Under the pieces are notes generated by a model that ran no database searches, was not told where the DNA came from, and saw only the letters and a list, made by a program, of their open reading frames with translations. A DNA stretch of 21,754 nucleotides from a virus, in the IMG/VR virus record IMGVR_UViG_3300042906_000698, positions 1 to 21,754 of that record; one strand, written 5' to 3'. This document shows positions 1 through 5,457 of the stretch, one piece after another (position 1 is the first letter of the stretch; each line of letters opens with the position of its first letter). Both the position numbers and the translations under genes were made by a program.

Positions 1-60
1 TTGTACAAGGCAGAGGCTTTGGATAAGCTGAATGGAAAGAACAATGACGATACGCTATAA
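1..60 (+). CDS. C-terminal end of an upstream gene (partial)
   Basis: Frame 1 is open from the window edge to a TAA at 58-60, encoding the last 19 residues of a protein that ends NNDDTL. The next gene starts inside it at 44, giving a 17-nt overlap in the same style as the following genes. Too little is present to assign a function. Confidence 0.6.
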   Translation: MYKAEALDKLNGKNNDDTL

Positions 61-331
61 TACCAACTGGATGGGTCCAATAAACATGGAGTGGATCCGG
101 CAGAATGGTGATGGTTGGTCGGTTGGCCGTATTGATTGCCGAGGTACTGGACTGGATATGTACGGAGAAGAACTGGATCTTCCTCCTATGAAGTCTGAGG
201 ACTGGCATAGGTTTAGTGAGTGGCTCTGGAACTTTGAAACCGAGGATCTCTGGACTCTTGAGCAATTGGTGGCGGAGTATGAAAAGACTAGCCCAAAAAT
301 TGTATGGTTAAGGAATGAATTATATGACTAA
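44..331 (+). CDS. Small phage protein of unknown function (95 aa)
   Basis: The product begins MTIRYNTNWMGPINMEWI and is rich in Trp and acidic residues. An in-frame ATG at 32 exists, but 44 is preferred because a GGAAAG ribosome-binding sequence lies just upstream of it. The NWMGP opening resembles small conserved proteins in T4-type phages, but I cannot assign a domain. It overlaps the preceding gene's end and the following gene's start (324), so it is probably translated from the same polycistronic mRNA. Function unknown. Confidence 0.75.
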   Translation: MTIRYNTNWMGPINMEWIRQNGDGWSVGRIDCRGTGLDMYGEELDLPPMKSEDWHRFSEWLWNFETEDLWTLEQLVAEYEKTSPKIVWLRNELYD

Positions 332-488
332 AGATGAAATGCTAAACGCTCTGGCACAGGCCGCTAACCAATGTTCTGATGTTTACTTTGCGGCCCGTAC
401 ATCGGGTGATACTGAATTGGAAGACTTAATGTCGGCCGTGGATAGCTGTATTATGGAAGCCATAGATAAGGTCGAGGAGTTAAAATGA
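324..488 (+). CDS. Small acidic helical protein (54 aa)
   Basis: The ORF starts MTKDEMLNALAQAANQ and ends EAIDKVEELK. An AAGGA sequence at 309-313 lies 10 nt before the ATG, inside the end of the preceding gene. The stop codon overlaps the next start as ATGA at 485-488, typical of translational coupling. The composition is helical and acidic, with no recognisable motif. Function unknown. Confidence 0.7.
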   Translation: MTKDEMLNALAQAANQCSDVYFAARTSGDTELEDLMSAVDSCIMEAIDKVEELK

Positions 489-676
489 ATGAACAAATAA
501 AAAAACTAGCAGCTAAGGCTAATTTTGGCCATATAGAAAATGGTGAGGTGGTGTATGACCATCGATTGGAAAAATTCGCCGAGTTGATTATACTGGATTG
601 TGCCAAGATTGCTGATATTGCGGAACCCTATAAATATTCTGACTTAATTAAAAACCATTTTGGAATTAAAGAATGA
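485..676 (+). CDS. Small conserved phage protein, tandem paralogue 1 (63 aa)
   Basis: The product opens MNEQIKKLAAKANF, has a central LEKFAELIILDCAKIAD segment and ends HFGIKE. This layout (Asn-Glu start, FAELI.DC core, HFG tail) is a family of small proteins often seen in repeated copies in tailed phages; function unknown. GAGGAG about 6 nt before the ATG serves as ribosome-binding site. The next gene (673) is a paralogue with the same N-terminal pattern and the identical C-terminal hexapeptide, so this is a tandem duplication. ATGA overlaps link it to both neighbours. Confidence 0.8.
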   Translation: MNEQIKKLAAKANFGHIENGEVVYDHRLEKFAELIILDCAKIADIAEPYKYSDLIKNHFGIKE

Positions 677-918
677 ATGAGCGGATACAAGAACTAGCCG
701 AACAATGCGGGTTTAAACCACAGCCGAGTATCTATGACCGAAACCAATCGTTTGACATTGAGAAATTTGCCAAGTTAATTATCCAAGACTGTGTTGCTCA
801 GGTTGCGCTTGTGGGTATCAGCAATACAAGCTTCGAGAGATGGGTGGGAGAAGATATAGCATGGGGATGTAGTAAGTCCATTGAATGCATTAAAGAACAT
901 TTTGGAATTAAAGAATGA
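673..918 (+). CDS. Small conserved phage protein, tandem paralogue 2 (81 aa)
   Basis: This is a paralogue of the preceding gene: it opens MNERIQELAEQCGF, has a FAKLIIQDCV core and ends KEHFGIKE. It is longer because of an insertion between the core and the tail that contains NTSFERWVGEDIAWG. It starts within the preceding stop (ATGA) and its own stop overlaps the next start (915) in the same way. Function unknown; clearly the same family as the 485-676 product. Confidence 0.8.
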   Translation: MNERIQELAEQCGFKPQPSIYDRNQSFDIEKFAKLIIQDCVAQVALVGISNTSFERWVGEDIAWGCSKSIECIKEHFGIKE

Positions 919-1151
919 GTGAAACACCTGCAAGCTCTAGTCCAGGCATATCGGGCTTTATTGAAATCTTTGATGGTAGGCTTAATAAGATGAAGCTACA
1001 CCTTAAAGAAGAATTGAGTAAAGCCAAACACGATAGAGACCGTAAAGCTATACGCAGGATTATTGCTGATGCCAGGAAACTTAACAAGACACTAAAAGAA
1101 ATGCGTAATGCAAATACCAAACTGTGTCCACATTGCGGAGAGAAATTATGA
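915..1151 (+). CDS. Small basic helical protein with C-terminal CxxC (78 aa)
   Basis: The product has a Ser/Pro-rich start, then a highly charged helical stretch (about residues 25-65, rich in Lys/Arg) and ends CPHCGEKL. A single CxxC at the end is half of a zinc-ribbon knuckle, so metal binding would need another ligand pair or a dimer. The start overlaps the previous stop (ATGA) and the stop overlaps the next start at 1148. Family not recognised; nucleic-acid binding is possible but only inferred from the charge. Confidence 0.7.
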   Translation: MSETPASSSPGISGFIEIFDGRLNKMKLHLKEELSKAKHDRDRKAIRRIIADARKLNKTLKEMRNANTKLCPHCGEKL

Positions 1152-1516
1152 AAACAGATGATATACAACAAGAGGTTAATCGTATGACCGAAAGTAGAAT
1201 GAATAAAGTTATACGTGACGGCAAAGTGGCCGTTCTAGTATCACCCGGCCATGGTGCCGGTTGGTCAACATGGAATAGTTTGGTTGAAGGCCGAGAGAAC
1301 CTTCTTTTTGACCCTGAAATTGTGGAATGCGTGGAGCGTGGAGACCTGGATATGGCTCAATACGTTGCAGCCAAAAAATACCCTAATGGTTATTGGGGTG
1401 GAGCTGACCAGCTGACTATATGCTGGGTACCAGTGGGAACACATTTTAGAATCCATGAATATGATGGGTTCGAATCGGTGGAAATCCGTGATGATATTAA
1501 TTGGGTTGTAGCATAA
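1148..1516 (+). CDS. Conserved phage protein with GAGWSTWN motif (122 aa)
   Basis: The product starts MKTDDIQQEVNRMTES and carries VLVSPGHGAGWSTWN near residues 29-43, followed by a FDPEIVE segment and a C-terminal THFRIHEYDGFESVEI. This glycine/tryptophan motif recurs in small hypothetical proteins of large phages; no activity is known to me. An in-frame ATG at 1124 is less likely: 1148 forms an ATGA overlap with the preceding gene, as elsewhere in this run. Confidence 0.75.
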   Translation: MKTDDIQQEVNRMTESRMNKVIRDGKVAVLVSPGHGAGWSTWNSLVEGRENLLFDPEIVECVERGDLDMAQYVAAKKYPNGYWGGADQLTICWVPVGTHFRIHEYDGFESVEIRDDINWVVA

Positions 1517-1523
1517 GGTTTAT

Positions 1524-1694
1524 ATGGAAATTGATGTAGAAAAAATTGGTGGTTATATTAAGACAGGTTTTAAAATCGTCTTGTGGGTGTCTGTTCTTAT
1601 GGCATTCTACTTTACCGATTGGGGCTGGGCAACCGCTTCAGCAGCACTCTTAGCAGTCCTTGAGTTGGAAGAAATTAATGGAAAACTCGACTGA
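1524..1694 (+). CDS. Small single-pass membrane protein (56 aa)
   Basis: The ORF opens MEIDVEKIGGYIKTG and has one or two closely spaced hydrophobic segments (IVLWVSVLMAFYF and ATASAALLAVL) around residues 18-45. It lies 7 nt after the preceding stop with AAGG before the ATG. It overlaps the next gene by 17 nt. It probably sits in the inner membrane. Function unknown. Confidence 0.65.
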   Translation: MEIDVEKIGGYIKTGFKIVLWVSVLMAFYFTDWGWATASAALLAVLELEEINGKLD

Positions 1695-1815
1695 CGAGCA
1701 AGCCATTGAATTGTGGAATAAACTGGTAGAATATTATGGCGATAATTTACCAAGTTTTGAGCATGAGCCAATACAGTTTGAGCATTGTGTCAAGCTGTAT
1801 CGGTATTACAACTAA
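1678..1815 (+). CDS. Small phage protein of unknown function (45 aa)
   Basis: The ORF starts MENSTDEQAIELWNKL and ends VKLYRYYN, with a GGAAGAA ribosome-binding sequence just upstream inside the preceding gene. It is the last gene before the stem-loop and promoter at 1846-1898. No motif recognised. Confidence 0.65.
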   Translation: MENSTDEQAIELWNKLVEYYGDNLPSFEHEPIQFEHCVKLYRYYN

Positions 1816-1845
1816 AGTATTCATTTCCTAATGAGTATCCATGCG

Positions 1846-1865
1846 CTGTTGTTTATAGGCAACAG
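1846..1865 (+). other. Stem-loop upstream of promoter (cassette copy 1)
   Basis: CTGTTG at 1846-1851 pairs with CAACAG at 1860-1865 around an 8-nt loop. The -35 box follows five nt later. Similar TGTTG/CAACA stems precede promoters at 13648 and 20312, which fits the promoter-stem-loop cassettes described for T4-type phages. No clear T-run follows, so termination activity is uncertain. Confidence 0.6.
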
Positions 1866-1870
1866 GGCTC

Positions 1871-1898
1871 TTGACATTTACTCCAGTTCTGTTAGAAT
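1871..1898 (+). promoter_or_regulatory. sigma70-type promoter for the 1905 gene
   Basis: TTGACA (1871-1876), a 16-nt spacer and TAGAAT (1893-1898). Six nt separate the -10 box from the A of ATG at 1905, so the expected start of transcription coincides with the start codon. Confidence 0.8.
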
Positions 1899-1904
1899 GG
1901 ACCA

Positions 1905-2222
1905 ATGATGAATAGAAAAAAGCGCTCTGACCGCAACCACGTTTTGTATCGGGTTATTTGTACTGATACTGGCGATTCTTATATTGGCCTAACCGTAGCA
2001 CAAGGCCAGGCTTTTGTTCGCTCTGTTAAAGTTCGTTGGCAAAAGCATGTTAGCCGTGCTGTGCGTGAGGACAAGGATTGGTCAATGTGCCAATTCATCC
2101 GTGATAATGCGGAAGCTGAATTCAGATATGAAGTTCTGGAAATTGTACGTGGTAGAAAACCAGCTCACCAACGTGAGCGTGAGTTGATTGCCGAATTGGA
2201 ACCAACCTTAAATACCTTTTAA
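1905..2222 (+). CDS. GIY-YIG-like nuclease domain protein (105 aa)
   Basis: This looks like a stand-alone GIY-YIG superfamily domain: a first strand VLYRVICT (residues 13-20), then DSYIGLTV with Y26-I27-G28, a helix with R44 and H48, and a C-terminal helix with E91/E93 followed by PTLN (100-103), which matches the usual end of the fold. The first GIY triplet is replaced by Y15-R-V. Family members cut DNA (repair, restriction, homing); activity here is not proven. There is no ribosome-binding site: the ATGATG start sits exactly six nt after the -10 box, so the mRNA is probably leaderless. Confidence 0.72.
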   Translation: MMNRKKRSDRNHVLYRVICTDTGDSYIGLTVAQGQAFVRSVKVRWQKHVSRAVREDKDWSMCQFIRDNAEAEFRYEVLEIVRGRKPAHQRERELIAELEPTLNTF

Positions 2223-2236
2223 TGGAGGAAACTAGT

Positions 2237-2461
2237 ATGAACGAATGGGATAGAGATAATCTGAATTTTATTTTAAATACCGGTGAAAATGAATTCGCAA
2301 ACTGGATGTTACAGGCTGATGCCGATGATATCAATTATGCCTTAGAATTGATTGATACACACCGCATGGAATTAAACATAAAACAATCCTTGCTTCGAGA
2401 GACTGGCGAGGATATTGATATTACACAAGCGAAACAAGTATTAAATAAATTCCGCTGTTGA
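2237..2461 (+). CDS. Small acidic phage protein (74 aa)
   Basis: Start chosen at MNEWDRDNLNFILN because a GGAGG sequence lies at 2225-2229, eight nt upstream; the in-frame ATG at 2222 would overlap that site. The product is helical and acidic and contains EFANWMLQADADDINYA near residues 17-33. No family recognised. It follows the GIY-YIG-like gene directly and precedes the SprT-like gene in one operon. Confidence 0.7.
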   Translation: MNEWDRDNLNFILNTGENEFANWMLQADADDINYALELIDTHRMELNIKQSLLRETGEDIDITQAKQVLNKFRC

Positions 2462-2470
2462 AAGAATAAA

Positions 2471-2944
2471 ATGAACCTTATATTAGATATGCGGAAAAGT
2501 GACCGCAGGGATTTAATTGAAGCCTGCGTTAAGTTTTATTCGCAAGAATTGAAGATTGACAAAAAAAGGTTCACCCTTGCTGTGTTCTCTAAAAAGGATT
2601 TAGCAAAAGACCATGCAGCCAATGGAGTTGCTATGAGACTGACCGATGGAATCTATGGAATGGATTTAGATTCACGGCTCAGTATGGAAAAATTAATTGA
2701 AGTGATTGCACATGAAATGGTGCATATTAAGCAGTTCGCCACTGGCCAATTGAAATACAAAGGCCGCAGTTTATTCTGGCGTGGCGAAAAAGTTATTAGA
2801 AGTAGGATTAACTATTATGACCATCCTTGGGAAATTGAGGCATGGTCAAAAGAAAAGGTGCTAGCAGCTAAAGTGTTTAAACTTTGGATGAAAGCCGAGG
2901 ATGTTCACAATGGAAAATATAACAGAAATAAAAGCAAAGCGTAG
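2471..2944 (+). CDS. SprT-like zinc metalloprotease (157 aa)
   Basis: The active-site HEMVHIKQ motif lies at residues 81-88 in a hydrophobic helix (EVIAHEMVHI), the HExxH zinc signature of SprT-like and related peptidases. A downstream segment, YYDHPWEIEAW, matches the (W/Y)..P.E.EA element that usually contributes the later part of such active sites in phage homologues. Host and eukaryotic SprT/Spartan proteins degrade DNA-protein crosslinks, but the phage substrates are unknown. The 3' end overlaps the ArfA-like ORF by 35 nt. Confidence 0.75.
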   Translation: MNLILDMRKSDRRDLIEACVKFYSQELKIDKKRFTLAVFSKKDLAKDHAANGVAMRLTDGIYGMDLDSRLSMEKLIEVIAHEMVHIKQFATGQLKYKGRSLFWRGEKVIRSRINYYDHPWEIEAWSKEKVLAAKVFKLWMKAEDVHNGKYNRNKSKA

Positions 2945-3062
2945 TATATTGTTCAAGGACTTACGTAGCCCGAAGTATCGCCAGCGTGTGGTCAATAGCA
3001 AGAAACAATATAACCGTAATGTTGAGAAACAAAATTTTAAAAAGCAAATCGATGGAACATGA
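2910..3062 (+). CDS. ArfA-like ribosome-rescue small protein (50 aa)
   Basis: The protein opens MENITEIKAKRSILF and carries DLRSPKYRQRVVNSKKQYNR at residues 17-36. This resembles the core of bacterial ArfA (L..P.FRQRV..KK...Y.R), which recruits release factor 2 to ribosomes stalled on mRNAs without a stop codon. The tail is basic (KQNFKKQ), as in ArfA. It overlaps the SprT-like gene by 35 nt and the next gene by 11 nt. The assignment rests on the short motif, and a chance match is possible. An ArfA-like factor would fit a phage that also carries many tRNAs. Confidence 0.5.
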   Translation: MENITEIKAKRSILFKDLRSPKYRQRVVNSKKQYNRNVEKQNFKKQIDGT

Positions 3063-3387
3063 TGGTATCTTTTTCACCCCTGCAAATGATTACGATTTAG
3101 AGTTATCATTTTTTGATTTGAAAGAAAACCGCGGAACGCCAATTGATGGAAGTAAATATGGTGACAAATACCATATTGCTTTCTTTAAAGGATTACCGGA
3201 TGGTGAAGTGGTATTTGACGAATCATTTGAAGCTATCTTTGCCGACCCTGTGACTTATATCAGAGGGCTGGTTGGGTGTGAATTGTTCGGATGCATTCTC
3301 AAAAAAACAACAACCTCAACAAAATGGTTCGAAGATTACCTCACAAGAACTAAAGAATCTGTTAAGCTACTTAATGAAAACTCTTAA
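3052..3387 (+). CDS. Hypothetical protein (111 aa)
   Basis: Start chosen at MEHDGIFFTPANDYDLELSF (3052); the longer in-frame ORF from 2986 would run far into the ArfA-like frame. The product has alternating beta-like strands (KYHIAFFKGL, GEVVFDESF) and a C-terminal helix. No family recognised. Translation may be coupled to the ArfA-like gene, which it overlaps by 11 nt. Confidence 0.6.
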   Translation: MEHDGIFFTPANDYDLELSFFDLKENRGTPIDGSKYGDKYHIAFFKGLPDGEVVFDESFEAIFADPVTYIRGLVGCELFGCILKKTTTSTKWFEDYLTRTKESVKLLNENS

Positions 3388-3398
3388 AGGAAACTGAA

Positions 3399-3914
3399 AT
3401 GCCTAATTGGTGTAGTAACTCTGTAAAAATTTCTGGCTCTAAAGAACAAATTGATGCCTTGGAACAATTCTTAAAAGAATCAAATGGTAAAGACTGGTTC
3501 GATTTCTTTCGACCTATTCCACCTGAATATAAAGAAGGTGAATTGTGGTATGGTTGGTCTATCAACAATTGGGGTTGCAAATGGAATTGTGATGCTCAAG
3601 ATTGGTCAAGAGAAGATGTTGAGGATGAAGATGTATCAACGATTTCATTTTGGTTTGATTCTCCTTGGGGTCCGCCAATTGCTTTATATGAAGCCGCTAC
3701 TGAAGATGGTTATTATATTGAAGCATATTACCTTGAAGAAGGTATGGGCTTTGTAGGAAAGTTTGAAGATGGTTTTGATGATTATAATGAGTTTGATTTA
3801 GCAGACCCTGATTCTTTAGACCTCATTGATGATGATATTATTGAATTTTGGGATTTGAGAACACGCCTAGAAGATTGGCAAGATGAAAATCCACCGGAGG
3901 AAGATGATGAATAA
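3399..3914 (+). CDS. Api92/YubB-like ferredoxin-fold protein (171 aa)
   Basis: The N-terminus MPNWCSNSVKISGSKEQIDA is the signature opening of Api92-like (YubB ferredoxin-like fold) proteins found on phages and plasmids; the middle contains a WGCKWNC segment and SFWFDSPWGPP, also typical. The C-terminal third is extremely acidic (EDGFDDYNEFD and EENPPEEDDE-like composition). An AAGGAAA sequence precedes the ATG. The biochemical role of the family is unknown. Confidence 0.75.
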   Translation: MPNWCSNSVKISGSKEQIDALEQFLKESNGKDWFDFFRPIPPEYKEGELWYGWSINNWGCKWNCDAQDWSREDVEDEDVSTISFWFDSPWGPPIALYEAATEDGYYIEAYYLEEGMGFVGKFEDGFDDYNEFDLADPDSLDLIDDDIIEFWDLRTRLEDWQDENPPEEDDE

Positions 3915-4107
3915 TACATTTTCTATTTTAATTGCAATTGTTGTAATTTTATTTCTCTTAATTGTTGCTCCTTTCTTAACAATTTGGTCTTTGAACACGC
4001 TTTTTCCTGTTTTGGAGATTCCGTACACATTTGAGACTTGGTCGGCAACAATTTTATTGACAGCTGTGCTGCAATCTTCAAGCTTGAGTTTTAAAAATCG
4101 TAAATAA
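3907..4107 (+). CDS. Small membrane protein (66 aa)
   Basis: GGAGG at 3896-3900 sits just before an ATGATG; the second ATG (3907, MNNTFSILIAIVV) has the better spacing, the first is at 3904. A strong transmembrane helix covers residues 5-27 and a second hydrophobic segment covers about 44-58, ending with a basic FKNRK tail. It overlaps the Api92-like gene's stop. Holin-like topology is possible but not demonstrated; function unknown. Confidence 0.65.
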   Translation: MNNTFSILIAIVVILFLLIVAPFLTIWSLNTLFPVLEIPYTFETWSATILLTAVLQSSSLSFKNRK

Positions 4108-4116
4108 GGTGAAAAA

Positions 4117-4392
4117 ATGAGTGAAAAATTTGAATTTAAGACAAAAAAAGAGAAAAATTGGCTTTTGAGTGCTCTCCGTGAAAGTGAAGTGACTGTAAAA
4201 TTCACAAAAAAAGACGGAAGTGAACGGACAATGATTTGTACTTTGAAAGAAGACAAAATCCCGACTGAAAAATTGCCAAAAACTGCTGAAAAACAGAAAA
4301 ATGAAGAAGTTGTTCCCGTTTTTGACCTTGAGAGTCAAGGTTGGCGTAGTTTTCGCTGGGACTCAATCAAAGAAATTCATTTTACAGTATAA
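4117..4392 (+). CDS. SH3 beta-barrel fold phage protein (DUF2693-like, 91 aa)
   Basis: The pattern is NWLLSALRESEVTVKFTKKD, then ERTMICTLKEDKIP, a Lys/Glu-rich linker and a C-terminal FDLESQGWRSFRWDSIKEI. This is the layout of the Sm/SH3-like barrel proteins (DUF2693, WYL_2-like) common in T4-type phages, where the linker between the third strand and the WRSFR motif varies. The role is unknown; nucleic-acid binding is often suggested for the fold. AAGGTG lies before the ATG. The stop codon lies inside a TATAAATA sequence. Confidence 0.72.
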   Translation: MSEKFEFKTKKEKNWLLSALRESEVTVKFTKKDGSERTMICTLKEDKIPTEKLPKTAEKQKNEEVVPVFDLESQGWRSFRWDSIKEIHFTV

Positions 4393-4395
4393 ATA
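4388..4395 (+). promoter_or_regulatory. Possible T4-type late promoter (TATAAATA)
   Basis: Exact match to the T4 late -10 consensus TATAAATA, with no -35 box, which late promoters do not need. Initiation would fall at about 4401-4402, a few nt before the tRNA-like element at 4406. It overlaps the stop codon of the preceding gene, so part of the match is coding constraint. Confidence 0.35.
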
Positions 4396-4405
4396 GTAGC
4401 ATTAC

Positions 4406-4480
4406 CGCAGGTAGGTCAAGTTGACCCGAATGGTCTCATAAGCCATATCGAGAGTGGAGCGTTACCACTACCTGCAACCA
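4406..4480 (+). tRNA. Divergent initiator-tRNA-like cloverleaf, anticodon CAT
   Basis: A four-arm cloverleaf can be drawn. Acceptor: 4407-4412 pairs perfectly with 4470-4475, and C4406 faces A4476, the unpaired C1/A72 that marks bacterial initiator tRNA. It ends in A plus CCA (4478-4480). The anticodon arm (4430-4446) has five pairs and the loop CTCATAA, identical to bacterial tRNA-fMet, with CAT at 4437-4439. The T stem (4453-4457/4465-4469) is perfect. Both elbow loops are abnormal: the D-arm is a tight hairpin (4415-4425) without the G18-G19 pair, and the T loop is AGCGTTA rather than TTCRANY. It may be a functional initiator tRNA, a decoy, or an RNA element in the leader of the 4501 gene. 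Confidence 0.65.
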
Positions 4481-4500
4481 CATTTTTAGTATATTATAGC

Positions 4501-4950
4501 ATGTTACATTTAATAGAATCACTAACTGATAAATTTTTTGACTTGTTGAATCAAGATCCGGTACGCCCGAATATTCCACATGTGGACCGAATTGGTCCTA
4601 ATAAAGATATTTTTGTTTTCCGTGATGCTGATGATAAAGTTAAAGCTATTACATGTGTGAGTTATCAACATTCAATTCCAACAAAGGAATCTGAATTATT
4701 TGAAAATACAGACACTCCTAACGTAGCCGTATTTTACACAATCTGGTCATATGTGCCAGGTGCTGGTCGTACATTGATTTTTGATGCGGTTCGCCACATT
4801 AAAGAGACAAGGCCGGAAATTACAAGATTTGTGACTTTAAGTCCAAAGACTGAAATGGCTAAACGTTTTCATACAAAGAATGGTGCAGGTGTTTATCGTG
4901 AAAACATCGAAACTGTTAATTATGAGTATGAAAAAGTGGAAAATACTTGA
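4501..4950 (+). CDS. GNAT-fold acetyltransferase-like protein (149 aa)
   Basis: The sequence resembles a GNAT-like family of T4-type phages: LNQDPVRPNIP near the start, a VKAITCVSY strand, then VAVFYTIWSYVPGAGRTLIFDAVRHIKE (the pyrophosphate-binding-loop/helix region) and a C-terminal RFVTLSPKTEMAKRFHTKNGA. GNAT enzymes transfer acyl groups from CoA; the substrate is unknown and catalysis is not shown. There is no clear ribosome-binding site; the 20 nt between the tRNA-like element's CCA and the ATG are AT-rich. Processing of the tRNA-like element could therefore create a short mRNA leader. Confidence 0.65.
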   Translation: MLHLIESLTDKFFDLLNQDPVRPNIPHVDRIGPNKDIFVFRDADDKVKAITCVSYQHSIPTKESELFENTDTPNVAVFYTIWSYVPGAGRTLIFDAVRHIKETRPEITRFVTLSPKTEMAKRFHTKNGAGVYRENIETVNYEYEKVENT

Positions 4951-4980
4951 CCTTTTTACTTGTAATACTAAAGTTTACGC

Positions 4981-5009
4981 TTGACAAATACTAAATAATA
5001 GACTATAAT
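4981..5009 (+). promoter_or_regulatory. Consensus sigma70 promoter
   Basis: TTGACA (4981-4986), a 17-nt spacer and TATAAT (5004-5009): both hexamers and the spacing are perfect. Transcription should start at about 5016. It drives the short unit that ends at the terminator at 5175-5206. Confidence 0.92.
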
Positions 5010-5015
5010 ACACAA

Positions 5016-5144
5016 ATGATGCAAAATTTAAGACTCTCACCGATAACGCTAAGTGCTATGTCACCGACATGGCAGGCCAACTATCGTTGTGAGAATCATG
5101 GCTTTATTGGAACATCAAAGGATCCAGCAGAGGTTTGTGTTTAG
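5016..5144 (+). CDS. Possible leaderless small protein (42 aa)
   Basis: An ATGATG lies exactly at the predicted transcription start; the frame encodes MMQNLRLSPITLSAM and ends with CENHGFIGTSKDPAEVCV. There is no ribosome-binding site. The cysteines and histidine could bind a metal, but no family is recognised. The same position of ATG relative to the -10 box occurs at 1905 and 16426, which supports translation. The same DNA also folds strongly, so it may instead be, or also be, a non-coding RNA. Confidence 0.4.
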   Translation: MMQNLRLSPITLSAMSPTWQANYRCENHGFIGTSKDPAEVCV

Positions 5145-5174
5145 AATAAATTAGTAAAATAGTTTTTTAATCAC

Positions 5175-5206
5175 AAACCTCAGACCTAAAAAATCTGAGG
5201 TTTTTT
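5175..5206 (+). terminator. Rho-independent terminator
   Basis: A ten-bp stem (5175-5184 with 5194-5203, core CCTCAGA/TCTGAGG) is followed by T residues at 5201-5206. It closes the 4981 promoter unit and separates it from the tRNA array. Confidence 0.9.
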
Positions 5207-5228
5207 GTTTTGGGCATCGTCCCTTTTA

Positions 5229-5254
5229 GTTCTTTAAAAATTTGTAGAGTTAAT
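5229..5254 (+). repeat. boxA-like leader repeat, copy 1
   Basis: GTTCTTTAAAAATTTG followed by TAGAGTTAAT, four nt before tRNA-Gln. A second copy with two mismatches lies at 5710-5735, four nt before tRNA-Glu. The first half resembles the boxA antitermination signal of rRNA leaders (GCTCTTTAACA). The last 19 nt recur exactly on the opposite strand at 7859-7877. Confidence 0.6.
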
Positions 5255-5258
5255 ATAT

Positions 5259-5332
5259 TCCCGAATGGTGTAGTGGTAGCACAGCAGACTTTGACTCTGT
5301 TAGTATAAGTTCGATTCTTATTTCGGGTGCCA
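5259..5332 (+). tRNA. tRNA-Gln (TTG)
   Basis: Cloverleaf with anticodon loop CTTTGAC, T loop TTCGATT and encoded CCA. The first pair is a T1/T72 mismatch; the discriminator is G. First gene of the array. Confidence 0.93.
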
Positions 5333-5365
5333 TATAAAAACATATTGTGAAGTGTGTTTCTATAT

Positions 5366-5453
5366 GGAAGTGTGGTCGAGTGGTCTATGGCTCTAGTCTT
5401 GAAAACTAGCGATTCGAAAGGATCCGTGAGTTCGAATCTCACCGCTTCCGCCA
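5366..5453 (+). tRNA. tRNA-Ser (TGA)
   Basis: Acceptor GGAAGTG/CGCTTCC with G discriminator and encoded CCA. Anticodon loop CTTGAAA, long class II variable arm, T loop TTCGAAT. Confidence 0.95.
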
Positions 5454-5457
5454 AATT

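Larger units (their letters stand above)
5016..5207 (+). ncRNA. Structured short transcript, candidate ncRNA or dual-function RNA
   Basis: The unit is bounded by a consensus promoter and an intrinsic terminator, about 190 nt apart. It contains a long nested hairpin: 5035-5045 (TCTCACCGATA) pairs with 5082-5094 with a two-nt bulge, and inside it a 9-bp stem (5054-5062/5066-5074) closes a three-nt ACC loop. Such structure, stand-alone transcription and position directly before a tRNA array suggest a regulatory RNA. It overlaps the 42-codon ORF, so both readings remain open. Confidence 0.5.

Noticed and set aside
629-636. Second exact TATAAATA as a late promoter
   Set aside because: It lies in the middle of a coding sequence (codons for Tyr-Lys-Tyr) with no gene start at the expected distance.
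2986-3051. Longer N-terminus for the 3052 gene
   Set aside because: This stretch is better explained by the ArfA-like frame and has no ribosome-binding site.
4490-4500. Leaderless promoter for the GNAT-like gene
   Set aside because: TATATT is near the ATG but spacing is five nt and there is no -35 or extended -10.
5167-5454. Reverse-strand ORF of 95 codons across the terminator and first tRNAs
   Set aside because: It is antisense to tRNA-Gln, tRNA-Ser and the terminator; the sequence is fully explained by those RNAs.
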